Shown one piece after another: positions 27,548 to 36,505 of a DNA stretch of 64,000 nt; position 1 is the first letter of the stretch; each line of letters begins with the position of its first letter. The position numbers and the translations under genes were made by a program. Below the pieces are notes generated by a model. The model saw only the letters and a program-made list of their open reading frames with translations. It made no database searches and was not told where the DNA came from. This DNA comes from Litoribacterium kuwaitense. GTDB taxonomy: Bacteria; Bacillota; Bacilli; Bacillales; DSM-28697. The stretch is from the NCBI RefSeq assembly GCF_011058155.1, contig NZ_JAALFC010000009.1:1-64000 (forward strand), in the 5' to 3' direction.

Positions 27548-28456
27548 TTAAGAAAACAATGTCTGGCGTAAATGATTTGGAAAAGATGCTTTAATTCCAT
27601 AGGCTCCTGTCATATCTAAAAAGAACAGCTCGTCCATATGCAAAAAGAAATCGTCTAGTACTTTCTCTTGCAACGTTGGAATGTCGCAATCGATCGTTGC
27701 TAATGACTTCGTGATCAAAACGTCGTCATAGCCCGCCACAAGCTTTTTTTGATGTCGCTTTAATGTCGGATCCAGCTCATCAATCTCCGCATAAAGGTTT
27801 TCCACCGTGCCATACCTCTGGATGAGAGGTAACGCTGATTTAGGACCGATGCCACGGCATCCAGGCAAGTTGTCACTTTTATCACCGAGAAGGGCTTTAA
27901 TATCAGTCCAGTGCTCAGGGGTAATCCCAAACTCAGTTGAAAATGCTTCAATGTCATAGACAAGCTCTTGTTTTTTCTGCGCAATGATTTGTGAACACGT
28001 CGGACTCAACAATTGAAAAAGGTCTTTGTCGTTACTATAGATGAAACAATGGCCGCGCGCGTCGTCTGTCCAGCTTTTGGAAATGGTACCTATGACATCA
28101 TCTGCTTCATAAGGTGGTTCGGTCAGCTGCTCAATGCCTAAGGAAGTAAGAATGGCTTGCGTCGTTTCATATTGCTCTATTAAAGGAGCTGGCAGTTCGT
28201 CACGAGATGCTTTATAAAAAGCATGTGTTTGTCTTCGTTGTGTTTCTTCACGCTTGACGTCCCAGGCGACAGCGACGTGAGAGCATTGGTAGCGGTCGAT
28301 GAGATTCATCATTTTTTGGACGAACACGCGCACGCCATTGATGAGAAGTCCTTGCTCATTACGTGGCAGGGATGATTCGTTTTTGCCATACGCAGTGGCA
28401 AAATAGCCACGGCTAAGTAAGTTGAATCCGTCAATTAATAAAAGGGTATCTTTCAT
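27548..28456 (-). CDS. 5'-3' exonuclease (YpcP / Pol I N-terminal-like)
   Basis: Stand-alone flap endonuclease/5' exonuclease of 302 aa. It has metal-binding acidic residues in LLLIDGFNLL, VAWDVK, EADDVIG and YSNDKDLFQLL, and the helix-hairpin-helix part KALLGDKSDNLPGCRGIGPK. It should process RNA primers or flaps, as YpcP does in B. subtilis. ATG 28456 gives a protein that begins where homologues begin, but its ribosome site is poor; an in-frame ATG at 28507 is possible. It shares a transcript with the glycosylase gene. Confidence 0.88.
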   Translation of the reverse strand: MKDTLLLIDGFNLLSRGYFATAYGKNESSLPRNEQGLLINGVRVFVQKMMNLIDRYQCSHVAVAWDVKREETQRRQTHAFYKASRDELPAPLIEQYETTQAILTSLGIEQLTEPPYEADDVIGTISKSWTDDARGHCFIYSNDKDLFQLLSPTCSQIIAQKKQELVYDIEAFSTEFGITPEHWTDIKALLGDKSDNLPGCRGIGPKSALPLIQRYGTVENLYAEIDELDPTLKRHQKKLVAGYDDVLITKSLATIDCDIPTLQEKVLDDFFLHMDELFFLDMTGAYGIKASFPNHLRQTLFS

Positions 28457-28524
28457 AGGCAGGCCTGCTTCGTGGGGAGCACGTTGCAGTTTCACCTCTC
28501 TTCTCATAAATTGTTTTCATTGTA

Positions 28525-29694
28525 TCATGTTTTCAAAGCTGCTTGACTGGATTTACCTAACGAAAGAAGGAAGACTAGGAGCAGAAGCATCATTGCTGCA
28601 ATGGCCGCCAGCAACAAAAATGCCCAGCCCGCACTAAAAGTATCCATTAATACCCCAGTCGCTTTAGGGAGAAGCGCACCACCAAGGCCACCAGCGGCAA
28701 TTAAGAGACTTGTCGTTCTTTCAGTAAAACCGGGCAGGCGTGTATTCATTAATACGAGCGCAACGGCAAAAGTTCCTGCCCACACAAGCCCACTTAAACC
28801 AATCAGTAAAAAGCTAAACGCCGACGATTCACTTATGTTTAAGAGGGCGAGCAGGATTGTGCCGGAAATCACACAAACGAGTAAAAAGCGTCCATAGCCA
28901 ACATGCTCGGCAATGCGACCTGCATATATACGACCGATGACCATCGTTCCCCAGAATACACTAATTGTCATCGCAGCGGTGGCTTCATTCATACCGATGC
29001 GACCGATCATGATGGAAGGCAAATAATTGGATAGACTCATTTCCAGGCCAACGTATCCGGCAAAAAAGAGCATTCCAGTCATCAGTAAAGGCCAAGCCTG
29101 CTTAGGATAACGAACAGCTTCTTTTGTGTCTGCGGCTGAGGAATTTTTTTCCTCGGGTACTTGTTTAAAAAACAGCCAGCTTACTGTTGTGGCACCGGCC
29201 ATCACTGCCATCACAGGGAAGCTGATTTGCCAATACCCAATGGCAATGAGCCAGCTTGCAATAAAGGGGACGACGAGCGCACCGATTCCAAAAAAGGTTT
29301 CTATTTTTGACATCGCATCTGCTTTCTTCTCTGCGATCGCGTCAATCACCATTGCACCAATGACGGCTTCTGTTACACCAAAACCGAACCCAGTGACTGG
29401 TGCGACAGTTAACATCCAGCCCCAAGGCAACAAAAAGCTGTATGCCGTTTCTGCAAAAGTTAAAGCAGCAAACGAGATGAGGATCGTTTGCTTTTTTCCG
29501 AGTTTTTTAGACAGCCAAGGGGAGAAGAGGACACCAAACAAAAACCCTAAAAATTGGTTCATAATAAATTGCCCACCATCTTGATAGGCAAGTCCATAAT
29601 GCTGCAACATTGATTCTAAAACGGCTCCGGAAACAATATGAGCCATACCGATGACGAGGTAAGATACGCTCGCCAAAAAGATTAGTTTCTTCAA
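28525..29694 (-). CDS. MFS transporter
   Basis: Major facilitator superfamily protein of 389 aa with about twelve helices. It shows the inter-helix motif WLSKKLGKKQTI after helix 2 and a matching VIGRIYAGRIAEHVGYGR in the second half. The substrate is unknown; it looks like the sugar/drug proton antiporter-type members. It starts at TTG 29694, preceded by GAGGTGA. Its leader contains an unusual interleaved inverted-repeat structure (29759-29883). It may be co-transcribed with the exonuclease gene about 70 bp downstream. Confidence 0.88.
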   Translation of the reverse strand: MKKLIFLASVSYLVIGMAHIVSGAVLESMLQHYGLAYQDGGQFIMNQFLGFLFGVLFSPWLSKKLGKKQTILISFAALTFAETAYSFLLPWGWMLTVAPVTGFGFGVTEAVIGAMVIDAIAEKKADAMSKIETFFGIGALVVPFIASWLIAIGYWQISFPVMAVMAGATTVSWLFFKQVPEEKNSSAADTKEAVRYPKQAWPLLMTGMLFFAGYVGLEMSLSNYLPSIMIGRIGMNEATAAMTISVFWGTMVIGRIYAGRIAEHVGYGRFLLVCVISGTILLALLNISESSAFSFLLIGLSGLVWAGTFAVALVLMNTRLPGFTERTTSLLIAAGGLGGALLPKATGVLMDTFSAGWAFLLLAAIAAMMLLLLVFLLSLGKSSQAALKT

Positions 29695-29758
29695 TTCGTC
29701 ACCTCAAAAAAGATCTGTAGTGTCATAAGATGAATGCTATTTTAGGAGATATAACATC

Positions 29759-29883
29759 GATCGCTTATCAGCCTGCTAGGGAAAAATGGCCGAATGTAGG
29801 GTGAAACTGCATAGAGCTCACCCGTAGAACGCCAATTTATGCCGGGAAGCGATCCTGCCGAAGCAGAAGTTTGTAACAGGCTG
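29759..29883 (-). ncRNA. Candidate structured leader RNA (pseudoknot), class not recognised
   Basis: On the minus strand, upstream of the MFS gene, four elements follow one another: CAGCCTG (29883-29877), GATCGCTT (29854-29847), CAGGCTG (29775-29769) and AAGCGATC (29766-29759). The first pairs with the third and the second with the fourth, so the helices interleave as a pseudoknot. Inside lie a CTGC-TTCG-GCAG hairpin with a UUCG tetraloop (29866-29855) and a GGGTGA/TCACCC stem (29823-29799). A T7 run lies between this structure and the ribosome site. It does not match the common riboswitch consensus sequences I know. Strand is inferred from the UUCG loop and the gene position. Confidence 0.5.
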
Positions 29884-29977
29884 AAACCAAATCGTCTCTA
29901 TCGTATCACAAAGGAGTGCGCTATTGGTGATTTCCTATGGATAAGATGGACCCCGGGTATTGGATCACACAATGTAT

Positions 29978-30008
29978 AAAAAAACCTTGAGCATAATGCT
30001 CAAGGTTT
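29978..30008 (-). terminator. Terminator of the opuA operon
   Basis: aaaccttgagcat and atgctcaaggttt form a 13-bp perfect stem just past the ATPase stop, with a run of T on the minus strand. Confidence 0.9.
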
Positions 30009-30011
30009 AAG

Positions 30012-31220
30012 TTATCCGTGGTATTCTTCGCTTTCATTAATATCATCTGATACTAAGCCAGAAAGAACATGGACACGAAGGATAAAACCGACGAGTTTCT
30101 CATTTTCATTGACGACCGCTAGAGGGAACATCGATTCCAAAGCTTTTGGAATTAAATCGTTAATATACTCGTCTGATTGAACAACTGTAATGTCGTGGCG
30201 TAGAACGTCTTCCAGCGATTTTTTCTCTTTAATGCCTTTAATCGCATCATCTATCGTAACGATTCCTTTGACATGACGACCACGGTCAACGACAAAGACA
30301 CTGGAAATGCCGTTTTCCTTCATTTCTTTAACAGCAACATTGAGACCTGACTTTAAGGAAACGAGGGCATTTGGCTTAATCATAACGTGCTCGGCTTGGA
30401 ACACTTTCGAGCGGTCAATGTCTTTAATAAACTCGGAGATGTAGTCATTCGCTGGCGCTTCGATAATTTCTTCTGGCGTGCCAACCTGCTCGACACGGCC
30501 GTTTTTCATGACAGCGACGCGATCGCCAATTTTAAATGCTTCATTGACATCATGAGTAATAAAGATAATTGTTTTTTGCAGGCGTTCCTGAATATCTAAT
30601 AGTTCAAGCTGCATTTCGCGGCGAATGAGTGGGTCGAGGGCACTAAAAGGCTCATCCATGAGTAAAATGTCTGGGTCGTTTGCTAAAGCACGAGCTAAGC
30701 CAACCCGTTGCTGCATGCCGCCTGATAATTCGTCTGGATACTTATCTTCATAACCTTTCAACCCGACGGTCTCAATATTTTTCAAAGCAATCTCCCGTCG
30801 TTCTTCTTTAGACACATTACGTATTTCAAGACCGTACTCTACATTAGCAAGAATGGTCCGATGGCTAAACAAGCCAAAATGCTGAAACACCATTGCCACC
30901 TTTTCTTGCCTCATTTTTTTAAGCGCTGTGCTCTGGTATTGAACGATGTTTTCACCGTCAATATAAATCGAGCCGTCAGTTGGTCTGTTCAGCAAATTAA
31001 AGCAACGGATGAGGGTCGATTTTCCGCTCCCGGACAAGCCCATAATGACAAACACTTCGCCTTTATTGACTTCGAAGGAAGCGTCATACACACCGACCGT
31101 ATGATTCGTCTTTTTTAAAATGTCTTCTTTGGACATGCCTTGTTGAATCATTGGGATGACTGATTTTGGCTTAGGTCCAAAAATTTTCGACACGTGGTCT
31201 ACCTTAATCTGTGCGGTCAC
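30012..31220 (-). CDS. opuAA: Glycine betaine ABC transporter ATPase with CBS domains
   Basis: ATP-binding subunit of an osmoprotectant importer (402 aa). The N-terminal extension PMIQQGMSKEDILKKTNHTV is typical of ProV/OpuAA. Then come Walker A GLSGSGKST, signature LSGGMQQRVGLARAL and Walker B ILLMDEPFSALDP. After about residue 270 there are two CBS domains (ISSVFVVDRGRHVKGIVTID), which in OpuA-type importers sense ionic strength or c-di-AMP. Last gene of the operon; its start overlaps the permease stop by four bases. Together with the riboswitch-controlled ktrB nearby, the region has two osmoregulatory loci. Confidence 0.93.
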   Translation of the reverse strand: MTAQIKVDHVSKIFGPKPKSVIPMIQQGMSKEDILKKTNHTVGVYDASFEVNKGEVFVIMGLSGSGKSTLIRCFNLLNRPTDGSIYIDGENIVQYQSTALKKMRQEKVAMVFQHFGLFSHRTILANVEYGLEIRNVSKEERREIALKNIETVGLKGYEDKYPDELSGGMQQRVGLARALANDPDILLMDEPFSALDPLIRREMQLELLDIQERLQKTIIFITHDVNEAFKIGDRVAVMKNGRVEQVGTPEEIIEAPANDYISEFIKDIDRSKVFQAEHVMIKPNALVSLKSGLNVAVKEMKENGISSVFVVDRGRHVKGIVTIDDAIKGIKEKKSLEDVLRHDITVVQSDEYINDLIPKALESMFPLAVVNENEKLVGFILRVHVLSGLVSDDINESEEYHG

Positions 31221-32092
31221 CCGTTTTCACTCCTATGCTTTTGAAATTTCTCTGCGACACCGTTCGTAATTCGATCAATAATAATGGCTAAAAAGACGAT
31301 GCTGATTCCTGCTTCAAAGCCTAAAGCGATATCAATCTGGTTAATTGCGACTAACACTTGTTCTCCTAGTCCTGATGCGCCAACCATCGAAGCGATGACG
31401 ACCATGGCAAGTGCCATCATTGTCGTCTGGTTCACACCAGCCATAATTGTCGGCAATGCCTGCGGAAGCTGAACTTTTTTTAGCATTTGCCATTTTGAGG
31501 AGCCAAAAGACAAGGCGGATTCAATGACTTCATTGTCTACACCACGAATGGCAAGCTCTGTTAAACGAATGACGGGTGGCAGGGCATAAATTAAAGTTGC
31601 AAAAATGGCCGACACATTGCCGAGTCCAAAGAAAAAGATCGCAGGAATGAGATATACAAAGCTCGGCATTGTTTGCATCGCATCTAAGAGCGGACGCATG
31701 ATGGTGGAGAAGCCTTGGCTAAACGCCATCCACACGCCAAGTGGAATTCCGAGAATTAAACAGATAAGGACTGCTGTGACAATAATTGAAATCGTAATCA
31801 TCATATCTTCCCAAAGACCGAAAGAACCGATAATGAAAATAAAGACACCATATAAAATTCCAGCAACCAGAGATTTAAAATACCAACCAAGTAAAACGAT
31901 TAAAATGACAAATAGCCACCAAGGCAACCACATCAGCATATCTGTAATGCCATTAATCGTTCTGGAAGAGATAAAAAAGATAAAATCAAAAAATCCTTCT
32001 AATGTCGTGTCTAAAAAGCTAACGAATCGGTCTACGTATTCACCTACATTGATACGTATATCAGGAAAAGCTCCCATATTGGCTGACTGCAA
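31217..32092 (-). CDS. opuAB: Glycine betaine ABC transporter permease
   Basis: Membrane subunit of the importer (291 aa), with the loop ELAIRGVDNEVIESALSFGS that contacts the ATPase and the conserved LPQALPTIMAGVNQTTMMAL. The start is not certain. TTG 32092 has GAGGGGTGA about 12 bases upstream, while ATG 32077 has no site. It lies 83 bp after opuAC, with a hairpin in the gap. Confidence 0.9.
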   Translation of the reverse strand: MQSANMGAFPDIRINVGEYVDRFVSFLDTTLEGFFDFIFFISSRTINGITDMLMWLPWWLFVILIVLLGWYFKSLVAGILYGVFIFIIGSFGLWEDMMITISIIVTAVLICLILGIPLGVWMAFSQGFSTIMRPLLDAMQTMPSFVYLIPAIFFFGLGNVSAIFATLIYALPPVIRLTELAIRGVDNEVIESALSFGSSKWQMLKKVQLPQALPTIMAGVNQTTMMALAMVVIASMVGASGLGEQVLVAINQIDIALGFEAGISIVFLAIIIDRITNGVAEKFQKHRSENG

Positions 32093-32132
32093 ATGGCAGT
32101 CGATTCACCCCTCTTTTCATCAATTCACACTG

Positions 32133-32172
32133 AAAAGCAGCTCACCTACCAATGTGGCAAGCTGCTTTTTTG
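32133..32172 (-). terminator. Intercistronic hairpin between opuAC and opuAB
   Basis: aaaagcagct and agctgctttt form a stem with T residues on the minus strand, inside the operon directly after the binding-protein gene. It probably lets only part of the transcripts continue, or protects the opuAC mRNA 3' end, giving more binding protein than permease. Confidence 0.75.
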
Positions 32173-32175
32173 GTT

Positions 32176-33177
32176 TTACTGTAGTGCTTCTTTCACTTTA
32201 GTGGCGACTTCTTCAGAGACCCATCCAGTCCAAAGGTCTTCATGCTCCTTCATCCACCATAAGGCTGCTTCGTCGGTAGATGCATCATTTTCGTTCATAT
32301 ACTGTAAAGCTTCCTCTGTCAGCGCACTGCTTGTTTCATAATTTTCAAGGAATTCAATGATATCAGGCGCTTGTTCTGGAACGTCTTTGTGAACAGCGAC
32401 GACAACATCGTTGGGCGGGAATTCGGTCGCTTTTGTTTCATTCCAAATATCTTCATCATAGGCTGGCTCTTCTAATAATGTAAGATCGTATTTCGCTGTA
32501 ATCGCTGTCGGTGACCAGTAGTAGCCAACCCAGCCATCACCAGCTTCATACGCATCGACTAAATCAGCGACAATGGCGGCATCTGAGCCTGGGCTAAAGT
32601 TATTCAGCGTTTCTTCCAAGCCATAAGCCTCGAATTTATCGTTAATGGCTTCAGATGCAGCCCAACCACTTGGACCGTTGATAATGCGTCCGCGTCCAGG
32701 ATCTTCAGGATCTTCAAACACTTCAGGGTAGTTCTTTAAATCTTCGACTGTTTTCAAGTCTGGTGCCAATGGCTCAATCCCACGCTCTGGATCTCCTTCA
32801 ATCACATAGGTTGGCACGAAAAGTCCTTGCTCATTGTCGTTAAAATTCGTCGCTAATGTTTCAATTTCCCCTGCTTCAGTAGCTTCTTCATAGACTTCTT
32901 TTACATTGTCAGTCCAAAGCTCCATGTACACTTGAATATCCCCATCACGAAGCCCTTGGATCGTTGCTGGCGTTGAGCCGGTCGTGACATCGGTCTCATA
33001 TCCATAGCCTTCCTCGAGAACCGTTTGGGCGATTTTGTTGTGGATTTTAATACTGTCCCAACCAGCATCGCCGAAGACGACTGTTCCGATCTCGTTTCCA
33101 CCACTTGATCCGGATCCACCGCAAGCAGAAAGAATGATTAACATCATTGTAAACATGACAACAGACAATTTTCTCAT
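32176..33177 (-). CDS. opuAC: Glycine betaine / proline betaine-binding lipoprotein
   Basis: Substrate-binding lipoprotein (333 aa) with a lipobox ending LSAC at residue 19 and a Gly/Ser linker. It belongs to the OpuAC/ProX class: VVFGDAGWDSIKIHNKIAQT, GLRDGDIQVYMELWTDN and GDGWVGYYWSPTAI supply the aromatic residues that form the betaine cage. ATG 33177 is chosen because AAGGGG lies 7 bases upstream; the TTG just before is less likely. First gene of opuAC-AB-AA. Confidence 0.9.
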   Translation of the reverse strand: MRKLSVVMFTMMLIILSACGGSGSSGGNEIGTVVFGDAGWDSIKIHNKIAQTVLEEGYGYETDVTTGSTPATIQGLRDGDIQVYMELWTDNVKEVYEEATEAGEIETLATNFNDNEQGLFVPTYVIEGDPERGIEPLAPDLKTVEDLKNYPEVFEDPEDPGRGRIINGPSGWAASEAINDKFEAYGLEETLNNFSPGSDAAIVADLVDAYEAGDGWVGYYWSPTAITAKYDLTLLEEPAYDEDIWNETKATEFPPNDVVVAVHKDVPEQAPDIIEFLENYETSSALTEEALQYMNENDASTDEAALWWMKEHEDLWTGWVSEEVATKVKEALQ

Positions 33178-33609
33178 CAAATGACCCCTTATTTATATAG
33201 TATTGGTAATATATAGAACATTAACTTAAATGCTAATGTTGAAAAAATAAAAACAGTCATACACCTTAAAAAACGTATATAAGTCTGCGCAAAACGAGCA
33301 AATCAAATGAAGATTAAAATAGTTGTTTTTAAGGAGGGATAAATCTGTTGTGGAAGAAGGAGAATGATTTATGCAATTTACAAGCATATTTCATTTTACA
33401 GAATATAATGGCTTGACTCAAATCGAGTAATTTACGATAAATCACCATTTAATAACGTCAGCCATCGTACCTATCAATTATATTCACTTCATAGACTATT
33501 CGTATCGAATGCAAACGTATCCTCGGAATTAGCGTTTGTGGATATGTTTAGCCGAACGTATTGAAGCCTAGCCAAATGATCAAAGGAAACAACGGGTTCA
33601 TGTGGTTGT
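33178..33609. other. AT-rich intergenic region with a possible micro-ORF
   Basis: No clear gene. A perfect ribosome site, AAGGAGGG at 33331-33338, precedes TTG 33348, which opens a 22-codon frame (MWKKENDLCNLQAYFILQNI, then MA) ending at 33416. It may be the start of a lost gene or a leader peptide. No strong two-box promoter could be chosen for opuAC; TTAATG and TACTAT with 16 bases between them on the minus strand near 33200-33230 are the best seen. Confidence 0.3.
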
Positions 33610-34371
33610 TTATTCACAAGCACGTTGGTTTTGTCGAATGCATTGCAGTATCCAGCTAGCAAATTGTTGCAATTGCAAACCTGGGACAGGTACGTGATGC
33701 TGTGAGCTTTCATACCCCTTTAGACAAGCTTTGATTATCGAAGCATAAGTCGGTGGAAGATGTAGGAGTGCCCATTCACCACCTTCTTTTTTGGAAGCGA
33801 CTGTTTTGTTTTTTGAAAACTGTAATGCACGACATAAGTTCAAAACATAGTAGACCGGATCGGTATGAATGTTGTCGTGTGCATCTTCGACATCATAAAG
33901 GATGGCCTTCATCGCGTCTGAAAAATGAACCTCGGGAATGACTTCATGGATTGGCGCGCCAAACCAACGTATTCCGCGGTCACGTGTTACTAAAAAATGA
34001 GCAGTAAGATCAGGATCGTACCCGCCTGAATTTACGACATGCGCTTTCCCCGTCGTGGTAGAATAATGATAATCAAAGGGAGCTGGGTGAGAAAAAGGGA
34101 CAAGATCTTTGATGACGACGACACTTAACTCTAAGCCTCCAGCCGCAGGGACGTGGTCCGCTAAGGTGTTTAGTTCAGGCGTGAGAGATGTCCGGACAAG
34201 TGATGTCATTGCTTTCGAAGCTGCAATCAGAACATCGACGTCGCTTCGGTTTTCGTTAAACCCGTTCATTGCGAGAGAACCGTGGACGTAAAGGCCGACA
34301 AGGGACTGACCAAGGTGTTTTTGAAACAGGGCTGTTAGCTCATTTAAAAATAGGGTGCTTTTCTCATTCAA
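33610..34371 (-). CDS. Aminoglycoside (spectinomycin/streptomycin-type) nucleotidyltransferase
   Basis: AadA/ANT(9)-like nucleotidyltransferase of 253 aa. It has the polymerase-beta-type motif HGSLAMNGFNENRSDVDVLI (GS followed by DxD, near residues 31-48), which binds Mg-ATP, and a C-terminal helical domain of the AadA type. It would transfer AMP to an aminoglycoside. The TTG 34371 start follows GGAGAG. Chromosomal members of this family are widespread in Bacillaceae, so resistance is possible but not proven. It is not flanked by mobile elements. Confidence 0.8.
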   Translation of the reverse strand: MNEKSTLFLNELTALFQKHLGQSLVGLYVHGSLAMNGFNENRSDVDVLIAASKAMTSLVRTSLTPELNTLADHVPAAGGLELSVVVIKDLVPFSHPAPFDYHYSTTTGKAHVVNSGGYDPDLTAHFLVTRDRGIRWFGAPIHEVIPEVHFSDAMKAILYDVEDAHDNIHTDPVYYVLNLCRALQFSKNKTVASKKEGGEWALLHLPPTYASIIKACLKGYESSQHHVPVPGLQLQQFASWILQCIRQNQRACE

Positions 34372-34416
34372 CTACAATCTCTCCAATCAAACCGTTTTCT
34401 CACAGGGGGCAATTCT

Positions 34417-34887
34417 ATGATAAAAATGATCAACGAGACGATGCATCAGCTTGATGTTGTCGTCGAAACGATCCTAAAGCTTATGGAAAAATTAGATGAA
34501 ACTCATGCAGAGACACGACCGACCTCAGGCAAGTTTTCTATCGGCGAGCTTTGTGCTCATCTCTCTCTTATACCAGAAGCAGATTGGCGGATAGCAAATG
34601 AAGCATCGGAGGAGGAGATGGCTTTATTTTATGAAAAAGCATCGCCTCAGACAATAAAAGAAGCTCACCATACTTTGCAATGTAGCTTTGAATATCTAAA
34701 AAAAGACATTGCTTCATTATTAGTGGAGGAATGGGCGCAAGAAACAACGTCTTTTTGGGGAGTGACGTATACTAAGTTTTCCTGGTTGCTTGAAATTCTT
34801 ACCCATCTTCACCATCATCGCGGTCAGCTTCATGCATTGATGGTGCATGTCCTTGCTATCGATCCTGAGATTCCGATGTTTGAATGA
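34417..34887 (+). CDS. DinB/YfiT-like putative metal-dependent protein
   Basis: Four-helix-bundle protein of the DinB superfamily (156 aa). It keeps the His ligands seen in the family (ELCAHLSLIPEADW near residue 48 and LTHLHHHRGQLHAL near residue 130). Members include bacillithiol-dependent transferases and enzymes of unknown role. AGGGGGC lies before ATG 34417. It ends at a terminator at 34931. Confidence 0.75.
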   Translation: MIKMINETMHQLDVVVETILKLMEKLDETHAETRPTSGKFSIGELCAHLSLIPEADWRIANEASEEEMALFYEKASPQTIKEAHHTLQCSFEYLKKDIASLLVEEWAQETTSFWGVTYTKFSWLLEILTHLHHHRGQLHALMVHVLAIDPEIPMFE

Positions 34888-34930
34888 AGTGCAAAGCATA
34901 TTTCTATATTGGGCAATGAGAGAAATTAAT

Positions 34931-34959
34931 GGAGCAATGGCAGCAACGCTCCTTTTTTT
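34931..34959 (+). terminator. Terminator after the DinB-like gene
   Basis: ggagc and gctcc form a short stem followed by seven T residues. Confidence 0.6.
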
Positions 34960-35135
34960 ACTAAACAACTAAAGTCATTCAACGATACAAAGCAGAACTT
35001 TTGACCGTGAACGATCAGCCTCGCTATGATGATCATATCTACGATGCCAGATCAAGTTATTTCAACGCGTAGGGTAGACGATATGTTTTGTCAAGTAAAG
35101 CCCTTATTTTATATAAAAGAAAGGTTGAATGGACA

Positions 35136-36155
35136 GTGTCAGGAGAAGACCTTCGTTTAAAAAATACGCCTATTTCTTTGCTCGATTTAGTGCCAATTGT
35201 TGAAGGAGGCACAGTAGCACAAGCTTTTGAGGAGGCACAACGCTTAGCTGAGCATGCCGAAGAATGGGGATATCACCGTTATTGGGTGGCAGAGCATCAT
35301 AATATGCCAGGCATTGCTTCAGCAGCGACGTCGCTTATGATTCAACATGTGGCCCAAGCTACGCGGACGATGCGTGTTGGCTCAGGAGGGATTATGCTTC
35401 CTAATCATTCATCACTTGTGATTGCCGAGCAATTTGGTACGTTAGCAACGCTGTTTCCTGGCCGTATTGACTTAGGGCTTGGACGAGCCCCTGGGACAGA
35501 TCGTCTGACTGCCCATGCACTTCGGCGCAATCTTGGACAGACGGGTCAGGAATTTCCCCAACAGCTTGAAGAGCTGCGGCAATACTTTGATCCGGCTCAT
35601 GGTGATGGTATTCCAAAAGTAAGGGCCATCCCAGGTGAAGGCTTGTCGATCCCTATTTGGCTGTTAGGTTCCTCTGGTTTCAGTGCAAAGCTGGCTGGAG
35701 AGCTTGGTTTACCGTTTGCTTTTGCGAGCCATTTTTCACCTGAAAATACGTTGCCTGCGCTGCGGCTGTATCGAGATCATTTTCAGCCTTCTGCTCAATT
35801 AGCAGAGCCTTATGCAATGGTTGCTGTCAATGTGATTGCAGCAGAAACAAACGACAAGGCACGGTTTTTGGCAACATCGATGGAACAGCAGTTTTTGAAT
35901 TTGATGAGGGATGTACGTAAGCCGCTCCCTGCACCGGTCGAAAATATGAATGTACGATGGACAGATACCGAGCGCGCTTTAGTGGAGCAACGTCTAGACA
36001 GTTCGATTGTCGGTGATCGAAAGACCGTTTCTTCAGAGATCGAAGCATTTTTACTCGAAACAGAAGCTGATGAGCTGATGATTCATACACAAATTTACAA
36101 TGCTGCTGATCGCTTAGCATCTTATCGAATTGTTGCTGACATAAAAAATGAATGA
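35136..36155 (+). CDS. LLM-class flavin-dependent oxidoreductase
   Basis: Bacterial luciferase-like monooxygenase of 339 aa. It has family features [53 protein letters not shown] and [12 protein letters not shown]. It uses reduced flavin supplied by a partner reductase; the substrate is unknown. GTG 35136 is preferred because the protein then begins as homologues do. A TTG at 35088 would add 16 residues and has no better site. Confidence 0.85.
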   Translation: MSGEDLRLKNTPISLLDLVPIVEGGTVAQAFEEAQRLAEHAEEWGYHRYWVAEHHNMPGIASAATSLMIQHVAQATRTMRVGSGGIMLPNHSSLVIAEQFGTLATLFPGRIDLGLGRAPGTDRLTAHALRRNLGQTGQEFPQQLEELRQYFDPAHGDGIPKVRAIPGEGLSIPIWLLGSSGFSAKLAGELGLPFAFASHFSPENTLPALRLYRDHFQPSAQLAEPYAMVAVNVIAAETNDKARFLATSMEQQFLNLMRDVRKPLPAPVENMNVRWTDTERALVEQRLDSSIVGDRKTVSSEIEAFLLETEADELMIHTQIYNAADRLASYRIVADIKNE

Positions 36156-36171
36156 TTGGTTTATGGTGAAG

Positions 36172-36199
36172 CACCTCGCTTTTTTTGAGGTGTTTTTTT
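36172..36199 (+). terminator. Terminator after the LLM oxidoreductase gene
   Basis: cacctc and gaggtg form a stem with a T-rich loop, followed by seven T residues. Confidence 0.75.
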
Positions 36200-36505
36200 A
36201 CGGTGATACGCGAACAAATGGATATATGCTACGATGAACGTACCTTGGGTTGCATTGAGGGAGTGTTGCAACAAAGCAGCACCTATATTTTGGTATCCAA
36301 GTGTAACGGGTCAAGCACTTATGATTACAAAAAGGCTCGAGCCGCCGTTGATTTAACACGATTTACGTCATGCTATGATAAGGTTCATGGAAAATAGTAA
36401 AGGTATATTCGTATGTTTCAATGGATCATTAGGTTGGGAATATATACGTAAATCGTGAGAACGCTTATGTTGAATTGAAAAATGTAAAAGGGAGGAGGTA
36501 GAGCG
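36200..36505. other. Intergenic region upstream of acuI
   Basis: No gene seen. A 70-codon open frame here starts inside the upstream terminator and lacks domain features. TATGAT at about 36373 could be a -10 box for acuI, but the -35 region is poor. Confidence 0.35.

Noticed and set aside
29759-29883. Reading of the pseudoknot region as a cobalamin riboswitch on the plus strand
   Set aside because: Some blocks look alike (gggaa, ggtgaaa, cctgcc), but spacing is wrong and no plus-strand gene follows.
32093-32176. End of the opuA operon at the hairpin after opuAC
   Set aside because: The permease and ATPase genes of the same importer follow on the same strand, so the hairpin is internal.
36185-36397. 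70-codon frame after the LLM oxidoreductase gene
   Set aside because: Begins inside a terminator and shows no protein family features.
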